The notes: a model not told the origin generated them from the sequence alone. DNA of 23,332 bases from Rodentolepis nana (GCA_900617975.1 UZAE01013356.1:1-23332), one strand, 5' to 3'; counted from the first letter of the stretch, positions 1 through 10,800 are shown. Program-made: numbers and translations.

Positions 1-582
1 CCCCCCCCCCCGCCCCAGAGACTGTTCAGATGCAAATGAGATTTCTTTGTTCAGGCTTAGTAGCGTAGTTACACGCAAAGACCTCGATGACCCCAGAGAA
101 AACACGCTTTTCAAGACCACAACTAAATACATAGACTAGCGAGAGACTTGTCGTGACTGAGATGGAAGCCGGCACATGATTACATTCTGAGAGCTGGGAA
201 ACAATAGAACCGTGTAGAATGTATCATTAACCAAACTGAACAGTTGTATTTACTTTTGGATGCTTTTGTTTACTATTTTCCGAAAGTTACATATTAAGTT
301 TACAATTCGAAAAAGCCAGGTCTGACTACTCTGCAAAAATAAGAAAAATGTATTAATTGAAGAAATTTTATACTTTATAGTGTTTATTGAATTAAGAGAT
401 ATGAAGATATTTTTTAGTAAATACGCTGGCTCTAAATCTCACACTTTTTATTGGCATAAATAGACCGTTTCGGGTTGTGTACGCATACGACAGCTCGTAC
501 GCAACATATTGGTTACCTCAAGAACTAAAAACACAAACATTCATGTATGTCCACAGTTAGCTTCTCTAGAATAGTTTATTTA
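1..582. other. Gene-free AT-rich DNA at the window edge
   Basis: It begins with an 11-base C run, perhaps a contig or gap edge. No convincing exon or RNA gene was seen before the first family A copy. Confidence 0.5.
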
Positions 583-872
583 TATTAAATGGCAGGGGCT
601 TTGATAGTTATCATTAGCCCTGGAGCTTCGCAGAGAGGAGAAGGAGCATCAAAGTGACAAAAAGTCGAAAGGGGGAACAGAAGAGTGATTCACAGATGTA
701 AAAGAGACAGACAGACAGAAACAAAGGCATAAAAAGGTAAGCTGAGTACTGTGAAAGGGATCGAATATGACAAATAGTCGGGCCATAGTAGTTTGAAGTC
801 AGAAGTCAACTGCCGATCAATAGACGTTGCCCAGAGTGCACCACGTGGAGGTAAGTCTATTGCGCACCCCTC
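583..872 (+). repeat. Family A dispersed element, copy 1
   Basis: The left end, TATTAAATGGCAGG followed by a TGATAGTTATCATTAG motif, matches the left end of the copy at 2715 and the inverted copy ending at 22940. A purine-rich section with GTAAAAGAGA follows, then the TAGTTTGAAGTCAGAAGTC module, then the terminal module GTGCACCACGTGGAGG with GTAAGTCTAT. It is about 290 bp, with no coding capacity, and represents the unexpanded form. It has no inverted right end like that of copy 2. Confidence 0.75.
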
Positions 873-906
873 TCTATAATAGTAATTTGAAACAATGTAA
901 ATCAGT

Positions 907-1095
907 TTAACTCTTTATCACCCTCAGGACCCTATGTTCAGATGGCGCTATTACCATTCGAAGTTTGCCAAATACGTCTATAGCCTTTGCCTGATATCAC
1001 CAAAACTCATCACGTCGGCATTAGCCTGTTGTGAGACACGTGTGAGTGCGGTTGGGAGCATTTTCAAGAAAATAATTTGGGTGTAATGGGGTTAA
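907..1095 (+). mobile_element. Family B miniature element (piggyBac-like MITE), copy 1
   Basis: The element is bounded by TTAA on both sides (907-910 and 1092-1095), with ends TTAACTCTTTA and GGGGTTAA. The interior (AATACGTCTATAGCC, AAAACTCATCACGTCGGC, TGTGAGACACGTGTG) matches two other copies here. A TTAA duplication and CCCT-type ends are established features of piggyBac elements. At 189 bp with no ORF it can only be a non-autonomous derivative. Confidence 0.6.
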
Positions 1096-1572
1096 CAACT
1101 ACAAAATTTGCATTAATGATAAGATCTGCAATGAACAAAATCCCAAACCAATTAAATAGTAACAAATTTATAAGTGTCTTAATTAGAAATAAGTTATCAG
1201 CCTCATAACCGGAGAAGTGTTGATGTGGCAAATATGTGGGGAAGGGATTTACGTCACAATCAATGTCCTTTGCTTTGAATCACCAAGTGATTTCAAAATG
1301 GGTGATTGAGAATCTTCACTTTCCCCTGTGAATTGAGGGGGGGGGGATCAAGTTGAAGAGTTAAAACACTTGCTCGCTACACCAACAGCAACACGGCCGC
1401 ACTTTCGAGATCATTCGTGCGCGCAAGTGATCTCTCTATCCAGCTATGGTAGTGTTGCGCAATTCACAAGCCTCTTTGATTTTATTCATAGGTTGCGAGA
1501 AATAGAAATGAAATTCGTCACGAAATTTAAGATTAAATAGACGCTGTTTTCTCGTTATTCAGTACGAGTAAT

Positions 1573-1590
1573 AACAATAATAATAATAAT
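1573..1590 (+). repeat. (AAT)n microsatellite
   Basis: An imperfect trinucleotide run, ACAATAATAATAATAAT. Non-coding. Confidence 0.8.
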
Positions 1591-2030
1591 TTTCTCAAAA
1601 AACTTATCTTCAATACTCAGAGGAAAAAACGCATTTATTTTTGCTTTAATCGATGTGTTGGCTTGCGTTACGTTACTCTTTTTTTGTTTGCTACAACAAT
1701 GTCCATGTCATGATCTGCTATAACCCAAATTGTCATCGTAATAGTGATAGAAATTTACTAGCTTCTTGCAACACAGCAGTAAGTCACTCTGCTCAGAGTC
1801 ATTTGATTTGTTGTTGATCGCAGTTTCGTTTATGGAGGTCATGCGTCTTTTAGTCACGAAGTTTATAAAATTAATTTGCTAATTCGAATTTAAGCTAGTG
1901 TCTGTCGTGTCTGCTGGCGAGTGGGGTTCCATTGCTCTGAGTTAAAACCGTGATCAAGTCTTCTGGCATCAACCAATGCCCGGGAAGTAGCTATTGTTGT
2001 TGACCTAATCATATTAAAGTTGAATTTCTA

Positions 2031-2052
2031 GAAGAAGAAGAAGAAGAAGAAA
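2031..2052 (+). repeat. (GAA)n microsatellite
   Basis: About seven GAA units in succession, in non-coding DNA. Confidence 0.9.
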
Positions 2053-2391
2053 GCAACCATTCTCACTAGTCGCAGTATTGGTATTGAAAAGGAACTAGGA
2101 CTACGGACCCTCCTCTTTTCAGATATTAATATTTCATATGCTGTCAGAACATCGGTGGAGCTAATTTATGCAGAAGTTAGACCCAAAAATTTGATGGATT
2201 AAATTCTTTTCTAGCCCTCCCAAGGATATCCCCAGTATTAACATCGTTTGGGCGGATTTACGTTTGAAGCGCCTATCACCTTTGAGAACATCGGCCCCTA
2301 AATGACTACTGAAAGTTAATCTAGATATCTGAATCACAGGTAGGTAAATTGTCTTTGGGGTGTTTTCTTCCCATGTTGGTCTGTTTGGACC

Positions 2392-2609
2392 ATAACCCTT
2401 TAGCACTATTAGGAAGTTTACGGTCCTCTTTCAAAATAAACCCCATTGGCACTAGACTCGTAACAGAAGGCTCTATTGGCGTTCGAAACATGTTCAATAC
2501 GTATATAGTCTTCGTCTGATACCAGCAAAACTCATCGCGTCGGCTTCAGTCAGTTGTGAGACACGTGTGGGTGCATTTTTCAAAAAAGATTCGGGCTTTA
2601 AAGGGTTAA
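2392..2609 (+). mobile_element. Family B miniature element, copy 2
   Basis: The left end ATAACCCTTTAGC and right end GCTTTAAAGGGTTAA are inverted matches over about ten bases. The right flank is TTAA and the left flank has decayed to ATAA. The inner core CAATACGTATATAGTC, CAAAACTCATCGCGTCGGCT and TGTGAGACACGTGTG matches copy 1. About 218 bp, non-coding. Confidence 0.6.
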
Positions 2610-2952
2610 ACCACTAGACTGTACTCAAAACGGACAAGCTTTTCAAACAGCCAGTAAGATGAGCCTGGCTTCTAGGTACTTATCAGTTCCCGACTTAAAT
2701 TTATTATTATTATATCAAATGGCAGGCGTCTTGATGGTTATCATTAGCCCTTTAGTTGACTTCAGGCTTCACAGAGAGGAAGGTATATCAAATTGAAGAA
2801 AAGTCAAGAGGGGAGGGGGAACAGAAGAGTATTTCAAAGATGTAAAAGAGATAAACACAAAGGTAGAAAAAGTTGAGGTGAGTACTATGGAAGTAGTCGA
2901 ATATGATATATAGTGAGGTGATGGTAGTTTGAAGTGAGAAGTCAACTGCCAG

Positions 2953-3569
2953 TTAATAGACTTTTTTCCGCATAAGTATACGTTGCCCAGGGTGCACCAC
3001 ATGGAGGTTGTAAGTACACGTTGCCCAGGGTGCACCACGTGGAGGTATGCCGTTTGAGTATACGTTGCCCATTGGTTTATAGACTTGTTTGCCGTATGAG
3101 TATACGTTGCCCGTCAATGGGGTGATGGTAGTTTGAAGTGAGAAGTCAACTGCCACAATGGGGTCATGGTAGTTTGAAGTTAGAAGTCAACTGCCTTTAA
3201 TAGACTTTTTTGCCGTATGAGTATACGTTGCCCAGCGGTTTATAGACTTTTTGCCGTATGAGGTCTGTTGCCCAAATATGACATACAGTGGGGTCATGGT
3301 AGTTTGAAGTCAGAGGTCAACTGCCGGTTTATAGACTTTTTGCCGTGTTAGGGTTAGATCAACTGCCGGTTTATAGACTTTTTTGCCGTATGCGCATACA
3401 CAATGACATACAGTGGGGTGATGGTAGTTTGAAGTGAGAAGTTGTGACATATAGTGGGGTGAGGGTAGTTTGAAGTCAGAAGTCCACTGCCGGTTTATAG
3501 ACTTTTTGCCGTATGAGTATACTTTGTAACATACAGTGGGGTCATGGTAGTTTGAAGTCAGAAGTCAAG
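2953..3569 (+). repeat. 617-bp segment duplicated exactly at 3657-4273 (first copy)
   Basis: Read by eye base for base, this block is identical to 3657-4273, at an offset of 704 bp. Divergence begins at both edges: CAGTTAATAG against CAGTCAATAG on the left, GTCAAGG against GTCAAGA on the right. The absence of differences implies a very recent duplication or an assembly artefact. Confidence 0.85.
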
Positions 3570-3656
3570 GCATACAGTGGGGTCATGGTAGTTTGAAGTC
3601 AGTGGTCAACTATACAGTGGGGTGATGGTAGTTTGAAGTGAGAAGTCAACTACCAG

Positions 3657-4273
3657 TCAATAGACTTTTTTCCGCATAAGTATACGTTGCCCAGGGTGCA
3701 CCACATGGAGGTTGTAAGTACACGTTGCCCAGGGTGCACCACGTGGAGGTATGCCGTTTGAGTATACGTTGCCCATTGGTTTATAGACTTGTTTGCCGTA
3801 TGAGTATACGTTGCCCGTCAATGGGGTGATGGTAGTTTGAAGTGAGAAGTCAACTGCCACAATGGGGTCATGGTAGTTTGAAGTTAGAAGTCAACTGCCT
3901 TTAATAGACTTTTTTGCCGTATGAGTATACGTTGCCCAGCGGTTTATAGACTTTTTGCCGTATGAGGTCTGTTGCCCAAATATGACATACAGTGGGGTCA
4001 TGGTAGTTTGAAGTCAGAGGTCAACTGCCGGTTTATAGACTTTTTGCCGTGTTAGGGTTAGATCAACTGCCGGTTTATAGACTTTTTTGCCGTATGCGCA
4101 TACACAATGACATACAGTGGGGTGATGGTAGTTTGAAGTGAGAAGTTGTGACATATAGTGGGGTGAGGGTAGTTTGAAGTCAGAAGTCCACTGCCGGTTT
4201 ATAGACTTTTTGCCGTATGAGTATACTTTGTAACATACAGTGGGGTCATGGTAGTTTGAAGTCAGAAGTCAAG
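3657..4273 (+). repeat. 617-bp duplicated segment (second copy)
   Basis: This is the second copy of 2953-3569. The two are separated by an 87-bp spacer that is itself made of the TAGTTTGAAGT module. Mosaic module order is preserved within each copy. Confidence 0.85.
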
Positions 4274-4810
4274 ATGTCAACTGCCGATTAATAGACTTTT
4301 TTGCCGTATGAGAAGTGATAAGTCAACTGCCGGTTAATAGACTTTTTTGCCGTATGAGTGGGTTGCCCAGGGTGCACCGCGTGGAGGTAAGTCTATCGCA
4401 ACAACTGCCGGTTAATAGACTTTTTTGCCGTATGAGTATACGGTGCCCAGGGTGCACCACGTGGAGGTAAGTCTAAATATACATTGCCCAGGGTGCACCA
4501 CGGAGGTAAGTCTATTGCACACCCCATGATACCTATCATAACGCCTGCCATTTGAAAGTACGTTGTCCAGGGTGCACCACGTGGAGGTAAGTCTATCGTA
4601 TTCTTAAGAATAATTGTTTAGAAAACCAGCAAGGGTTGAAAGTTGCCCAGGGTGCACCACGTGGAGGTAAGTCTATCGCACGCTGTCCAGGGTGCACCAC
4701 GTGGAGGTAAGTCTATCGCACACACCCCTCCGCTTCCAAATAAGATGTTGATAGTGAAGGCATATTTCCAGGGTGCACCACGTGGAGGTAAGTCTATCGC
4801 ACACCCACTT

Positions 4811-5598
4811 GGCTCTCCCCTCAAATTTCAACCCTACACGGATGGGCGTTCCCGACTTAAATACTAGCAACGAAAATTAATTTTGAATAATGATTGACGT
4901 ACAGACACTCTTATTTCGTTACATTGCCTACCTTTTCTAATACTAGACTTCTTATCATTGTTTATCCGTGAGTCTAATCCGCTGTAATGATATGAATTTT
5001 TGTATCAATAAGGCTCTACTTTTCAATGTTCGAACTCATTATTCCCTTTCTCTATTACAATCTCCAACCTAACAACACAACGTTAACCAGTGCTTATTTC
5101 TTGACCTGCACATCGGCAGATACTCATTTTAAAGTCTACACCATCTAAACACACATCGTTCACCCTGCTCCACTCAAAGTACTGATCTAAATCCATTCGA
5201 AGTACAGTGTAGCCAAGATGAAAGAGATCTCGAATGAATGCAAAAAGGTAAAACACAACCATACTATTTTTATAAGTAGAAAGTACAGAATACTACGCGA
5301 CCCCATGCAATTGCTCAATATTGCATTTATTTTGACCACCTACTCTAAGAAAATTAGTTTTTTTCGGAAATCGAAGAACAAGAGACGTTTAGTAAATACA
5401 CAAACACGTAGTAATTTATACTGCTAATCAGTAAGCTTTACACAGTATAAAAGTATATTAATTTAAGAACAAAGAGAGAAAGGGCAAGAAAAAATTACAA
5501 GGGAAGAATGGGAGGAGAGGAAAAGAAGACACTCGTGTCACCATACCGCAGAAAAAGAGCAAAATTGAGCTAAACCTTCGGAAGTCTCCACAACGCCT
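4811..5598. other. Spacer downstream of the lectin gene
   Basis: AT-rich DNA between the family A array and the lectin 3' end. A 69-codon open frame on the plus strand (5218-5427) is Lys/Arg/Ile-rich with no domain and is likely chance. Confidence 0.5.
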
Positions 5599-5604
5599 TT
5601 TATT
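5599..5604 (-). promoter_or_regulatory. AATAAA poly(A) signal overlapping the lectin stop codon
   Basis: On the minus strand the lectin ends TAT TAA TAAAAG, so an AATAAA hexamer shares bases with the TAA stop at 5603-5605. It is the nearest canonical signal to the stop. If used, the 3' UTR would be only some 10-30 nt. The overlap could also be chance in AT-rich DNA. Confidence 0.3.
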
Positions 5605-7810
5605 AATAAAGTCGCCTCTTCCTACGCTGATTATTCGTATAGACCATGTAGCCCACAACACAGCAGCAGAATATAAAAATAGTCAAGATAATGTAGAGGA
5701 ATATCGTCCAGATTGAAGTTCTATGCTCGTCCGGAACATGTTCTTAAAAATGAAACACAAAAGAGATATTAATTTAAGAACACTTTTAACACACACAGAC
5801 ACTAGGACAAAAGAAAGGTATCCTGAAGCTTTGTTGATAGAGGAACTGGCATTTGGCCACTCCTCTCTTGACCATTATTAATCAGTCTCGATAAACACCA
5901 ACTGACCGCTAACTTGGTCATTAGTAAACACAAAAGGAGACCGCAATTACATTTAAATAGACTTACCTCTAGGAGGTGTGGCCGATTCAGCATAAGGTTC
6001 AATCATGCTTCGATCTTCAAGAAGTTCTTCTTCCTACGAAGAGAAAATAGGAATAGTTAGTAGAATGACCTGCTCTCTAGCATGAGCCAGTTAAAGCTGT
6101 TCGGTTAAATTTATAATCACTTCGGGCTATAAAATACCTAAACAGTGAAACCTTCACATCACTACCCTTTAGCATTCATAACGATCTCCATTCCTGAAAT
6201 TTAGAAACGCTTACTACCCAATTCTTAAGTAAAAAACAAAATTGTGCCTTCAACATGTGATATTGATCATAAACGAAAGCAGGCGGACGACAAAAAAAAA
6301 CACGAAATGATAAGTCATTCAGTAAATAGAGCATAGCTCAACTTAATTCGCCTCACACACGGCAAATCTTCGTTTTTCAAACAAATGACAGGAGCATCAA
6401 CATACTCGACATTACCTCTGAAATTATTAATGATCAATATTGGTCGCTTAAATCACTTGGTGTCGATCATTGATTTGGCAAAATCGTACATTGACCAAGG
6501 AGACACCGTTGCAGAAACAACAAGAAGGGCATTTGCGAGCACCAGTATTGGCCAGAGAAAAACCATTCTGGAGTTAACCTAATGAACGTGTTTTCACCAT
6601 GTGATTTTCCTTCCCCCATAGAATCAAGAGGATTGGTGTAATTATATTATACATGTAGTACCCAAAAAACGTTAAGCATTCGTTGACTGTTACAAAATTT
6701 CTTTTTGTAACAAAGTCAAACAATTTTAGATAACAATTCACTACATTTCACCAACTACTACTCTCTGCAATCAAAAGTGCAAAGGTAAGTGATACGTAAG
6801 CAAAATCAACTCACGCTATACTGCAGACCCAAATCGTAGGTTTTAAGAAACAGAATATCATGAGTATCTAAGAAGGAAGAAAAAGACAATAAAAATAAAG
6901 TGAAAATGAATAGTTACAAGCACACAAATGATATATCTGGACAAAACTAAGTTAAGATGGTATAAAGGCGGAGCAAATAACAATAAACATACCTGTTAAG
7001 TCACCAGTAGCAGCCGAAATACCGAGAAAATAACCAGTAGGAAGATGTACACCTTTCACTGAAAAGCAATTCGTCCATTCGTTTTGATTATTTATATCCA
7101 TATCTACCTAAACAAAATTAAAAGAACGACATTTTTAAAGTGCCCCATCTTCAGCTAGCATAGAAATCAAGAACGTAACATACGCTGAGAGTATTTTTAG
7201 TGTAAGTGATCCGAGTAAGAGTTCTGTGATCTTTGTTTCGGAAAGGGGAATGACAACCAGCTAGTTGAGTTTGAGTGCCATCACGATCGTGATCGTAAGT
7301 TATTGATCCGTTGCTAACCATAGCACTAACATAAGGATGGTCGTGACCATGTTCACCATTGTGATTGCTATAGGTATCGTAGAAGATTCCCAAACCGCGG
7401 AATGTACCTTCAGCACCAAGGGCCGATCCTGGTTTAATATGAGTAGCCGTGTACCAAAAAGCGAAGCCATCACCGAAAAGAGTTCCTTTAGAACCGGACA
7501 CTTTGAAATTAATGACAACTTCCCAATCCCGCGAGTGAAGTGCATAGTAATTGAATATACCAGCAGTAGAACCTTTCTGATCTCCTGTTAGGCGAACAAT
7601 ACTAGGGGAAACCATAGTTGTACCATAAGTACTCCATCCACCTAAAAATGAAAAGATTGTGACAGATGAAATGAGTTAAATGAAAATTCGATTTACTAAG
7701 ACAAATATACCTGAGTAAGGAGGAACAAGGGAATGGTCACGCCGCTGAAAATGCTGACATTGGACAAAGGAGAAAATCGAAATACAGATGAGAAGCCAGG
7801 GATATTTCAT
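5603..7810 (-). CDS. LMAN2: VIP36/LMAN2-type L-type lectin, cargo receptor of the early secretory pathway (6 exons, complete)
   Basis: Exons, in gene order, are 7810-7711, 7641-7184, 7107-6993, 6867-6815, 6033-5967 and 5742-5603. All junctions are AG/GT and all phases join, giving 933 nt and 310 residues. The start MKYPWLLICISIFSF begins a signal peptide. The lectin domain (about 26-240) keeps the family landmarks: GDG at 90-92, DTYSN at 122-126, a glycosylation sequon NGS at 144-146, YDH with D154, the Cys163/Cys200 pair, and GDL at 221-223. By alignment from memory with mammalian VIP36, D91, D122, N126, H151, D154 and GDL are the calcium and mannose ligands. A short acidic stalk (243-273) precedes one membrane helix (about 275-298), and the tail NNQRRKRRLY resembles the family's ER-exit tails. 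The family binds high-mannose glycoproteins and cycles between ER, ERGIC and Golgi. Human VIP36 is longer, mainly in the leader and stalk. An additional 5' non-coding exon cannot be excluded. The paralogue LMAN2L is the main alternative name. Confidence 0.93.
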
Positions 7811-10800
7811 ATCTGAATAATTCTTATACGCAATCTAAAAGTATTAAATTGCTACAATTTTATTGGAATAAATAATATAAAGCATAATAAGATTTTTCAA
7901 CTGCCAATGCAATAACCGCGATAAGTGTTCAACCATCAGTACTTACGAAAATCTCACACCCACAAGGTGAAAATCAAACACTCCGCTGTCAAAATGCTAG
8001 ACAAGTTGCCGAAAAATGAACCAATAGAATTCAGTGAAGTTGATTGGAGAATAATTAAAAGACACCTATTATGACGAAAAAAAAGACATATGCAGTTCAA
8101 CTAAGATACAGAATTATGTTTTATTTGAAAACAATACTTTTATAGCTGCATTAACTGCGTCTACCTTTAATATTAATCATTGCTGAATTCATATTGACTA
8201 ATCGCTCTGCATATTTTGAACAGATTTATTTCATACTGATACTCTGATGTGTATTGTTACCCGTTGTTTTGTACTGACACTAGTTTATTCAAGTATTAAA
8301 TTTTTGTGTTTAGAAACTCCTTTTTTTACTGTTCTTACCTTCAGAAATATTCTGCTTTATTTATCATTGGCAAGTTATCACGTTACGAAATTCAGCGCTT
8401 ATTTTGTTAGCCAAGAAGCATTCCGGACATCGATTTTTCTATCACCTCATATGAATGAGAATCACATATAGTGATTTCGCTTACCTAGTGGCACAAAAAT
8501 GATCTTAATACCATTCCGGAATATTTATGCCTATGATAACACTATTCGACATTCATGCTACTTCGTGCTTAGCGCCTGTGTAGCTTATAAATTATGGAAA
8601 CATCAGCCTTCAGATAATACAAATCCATTAAGCTTGCATTAGCATCCTAAATTAAATCTGTTTTTCTTGCATAATTAAAATCGGCAATCATGAAAAAAGG
8701 ATTAACTGGCCACCTGTTGCGTTGCGTACTTCACTAATCTTATATACACGCCTAATTAGCCTAAGCACTGTATTAAGCTGAATGTTGCATCGTTTGTATG
8801 CCACTATTTTATTTTTTAATATAAGGGATCAGATATATTTTTAAGCGTTCCAAATTTCACATGGATATTAATACATAATTGTCATGGTATTAAGTAATAA
8901 ATCATACCAGGTGTGAAAGAATTTGTTTGTTCCAGCATATATTTACGGAGAAAATTACAACATAAACAGGCATGAAATTTGTCCGAAATGAGGCTTTTCA
9001 ATTCGAATAAGCATTTGCTTTAAACATTGCAATGATATTTGAGATATCGTTGTCGATTTGATTTAGAAGATGCGGCAAAATGTCCAAGGCCCAAATGCTT
9101 ATTTTCACGAATTTAATGCTACTTATTTCATCGCAAAAATCTTTTCCTTCAGAATGCCTCCAAACGTGAGAAATTGTGTTGATGAATAATCTCTTAATTG
9201 TTCGTTTCTCATCATGAATGCGATCCATCATCCATTAATCTAATAATGAGTTGGCACAGCATTGCCAACGTTTTGCCGTCTATTCTAAATGTAAATTAGA
9301 ACATTTATAGAAGGAATGAAAGAGAAATTAAAATTACGTTAAAGTAATGTGTTCTCTAGAGGTCATATTTGATCATAAGGTATATTATGAAGAGAAAATT
9401 CTTGGTCTCTTGGAAATCCACTTTTGTCATCCACCATTTAAATTTTGCCAACCTTCATATCCAATTCATTAGATATCTCCTAATGGAGATTGATGCCGTA
9501 GTTCTTAACTTGGCAGATTTACATCTTTAAGGTGACACTATAGGTGTATATTAAACAGACACTATAACAGTCTGATTAACGAGTTGAACCTATTACTCAT
9601 TATTAGGGTTCACTTTTAATAAATCCTAGTGAACTCTGCTGAATTTAAAAAATCGTTGCTAGTTTTATTTGCCTGATCAAGTCTGTGGGAAATCATATTA
9701 GTTAAAGTGGTATGACCGCTCGCACAAGTTAGTCAACCAACCAGAAAGCTCAAATTTTGCGACCATAAACTTTTCCGAATTCCCAGGAGCCAACACAAAC
9801 TGAAACCAAAATGTCTCCGTTTTTCGCTGCACATGTATCGGGACGGTCAATGATGCCATCACTCACCAGTCAGAGATTGTGAAATAATGAAAAATTTCAC
9901 GCTATCTGCAGATTCATCCCTACATAAGCACTTTCCATTACGTCTTGTCTCCAAGCGCAAGCAGCAATCTGTGCCTACACCCTGTTTATTTGGCCATTAG
10001 ACGAAGTAAATATGCCACCTAAGGGGGACATAAGGAGAGTTTTTGCAATTCCACTTCCTTTAGAACTCATGCTTCATCCACCATGATCGAGTCCCAAAAT
10101 GTCTTGTTCAAAAGAACCACATTCAGGCTAAACTTATTCACGTTTGTAGCCCTAAGAAATGGTACCAGTGCATGATGAAAGCATGACTCCCGTAAAGGCT
10201 TGTCTTGTCAAACCTGTTCCCCTCGCAAATAAAGCATTGTTAAAATACAGGCGAAGTTGCGCGTCTCTGTGACAAGTTTCTCATGAGCTTTCATGATCTC
10301 TCATTGGTCTCATTCTTGGTGTACACATCCAAGGAACCTGATGGTTTCATATTCAAATTGGACTGAAATGATACCATTGAGAGTTTCACAACCATTATCC
10401 TAATTAAAACTCAACCAAGGTACACCAAAAGTGTTTTTGTTCCTGAAATGTTACTTAATGCACTTTTACTAGATTTGGGAACTTTTTCGCAGTATATGTT
10501 TCTCCCTTTCGCACTCTTCACCAAATCTCAAAGGCGAGATAGTGCAACTAATTCACTATGCTATAAACAACATTGTTTTATTGCATAATCTTGGAGTAAA
10601 TTCAAGTTTGAATTCATTTATATGATGTTATTGAGTTCTGAGATTTATAGATATTACTCCAGGCTAATGGGGTTAGGTTAAGCAATGGCACACTTATACA
10701 CTCCGTTCAGAACTATTTTTTCCACATTCAAAGATTCTACCTCTATATTAACGCCCGTTAATTATAGCAATAACCAGTTGGCAGATACCAGAATCCACAC

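Larger units (their letters stand above)
1096..2391. other. Gene-free spacer between family B copies
   Basis: It holds a G10 run (1337-1346), an (AAT)n and a (GAA)n microsatellite. A small GC-richer patch lies near 1375-1450. No exon with matching splice sites was seen. Confidence 0.5.
2715..4555 (+). mobile_element. Family A element, copy 2, expanded; 30-bp inverted termini
   Basis: The left 30 bp (2715-2744, starting TCAAATGGCAGGCGT) recur inverted at 4526-4555. The first 15 bases are identical and about 25 of 30 match overall. Between them lies the standard family A left part, followed by an array of reshuffled modules instead of the single set seen in copies 1 and 3. No transposase is present, so if mobile it is non-autonomous. 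The inverted right end could instead be a fragment of a second element in opposite orientation, because terminal modules continue beyond it to about 4810. It inserts next to a (TTA)n stretch. Confidence 0.55.
2911..4810 (+). repeat. Mosaic tandem array of family A modules
   Basis: Three modules recur in variable order. One has a core GTGGGGTGATGGTAGTTTGA. The second has CAACTGCCGGTTTATAGACT followed by a TTTTGCCGTATGAGTATACG-like part. The third is TTGCCCAGGGTGCACC followed by ACGTGGAGG. The 3' part (4360-4810) is made almost only of the third module: seven copies, six of them separated by 39-86 bp. The short ORFs found here on either strand follow the repeat and are not genes. Confidence 0.85.

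Noticed and set aside
2769..3860. Minus-strand ORFs of 67-89 codons in the family A array, two of them identical
   Set aside because: They follow the repeat period, are mirrored by frames on the other strand and have no domain. The identical pair only reflects the 617-bp duplication.
4381..4400. Family A terminal module as a spliced-leader RNA gene, because of its GTAAGT
   Set aside because: No Sm-binding site or snRNA-like downstream stem was seen, and the upstream sequence does not match flatworm spliced leaders that I can recall.
4618..4870. Overlapping ORFs on both strands with repeated RLTSTWCTL-like peptides
   Set aside because: These are translations of the palindromic terminal module in different frames and do not represent a protein.
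6385..6582. 65-codon plus-strand ORF
   Set aside because: It lies wholly in the 781-bp intron of the lectin gene, has no domain and no splice context.
7300..7591. ORFs overlapping the large lectin exon in other frames
   Set aside because: Shadows of the lectin reading frame, which is supported by homology along its full length.
8998..9231. 77-codon minus-strand ORF ending FKANAYSN
   Set aside because: It starts with ATG and looks mildly protein-like, but has no recognisable domain, no compatible flanking exons and normal AT-rich composition for a chance frame.
9700..10350. Possible decayed coding sequence on the minus strand
   Set aside because: Short open stretches of about 30 codons are interrupted by frequent stops in every frame, and no protein family was recognised.
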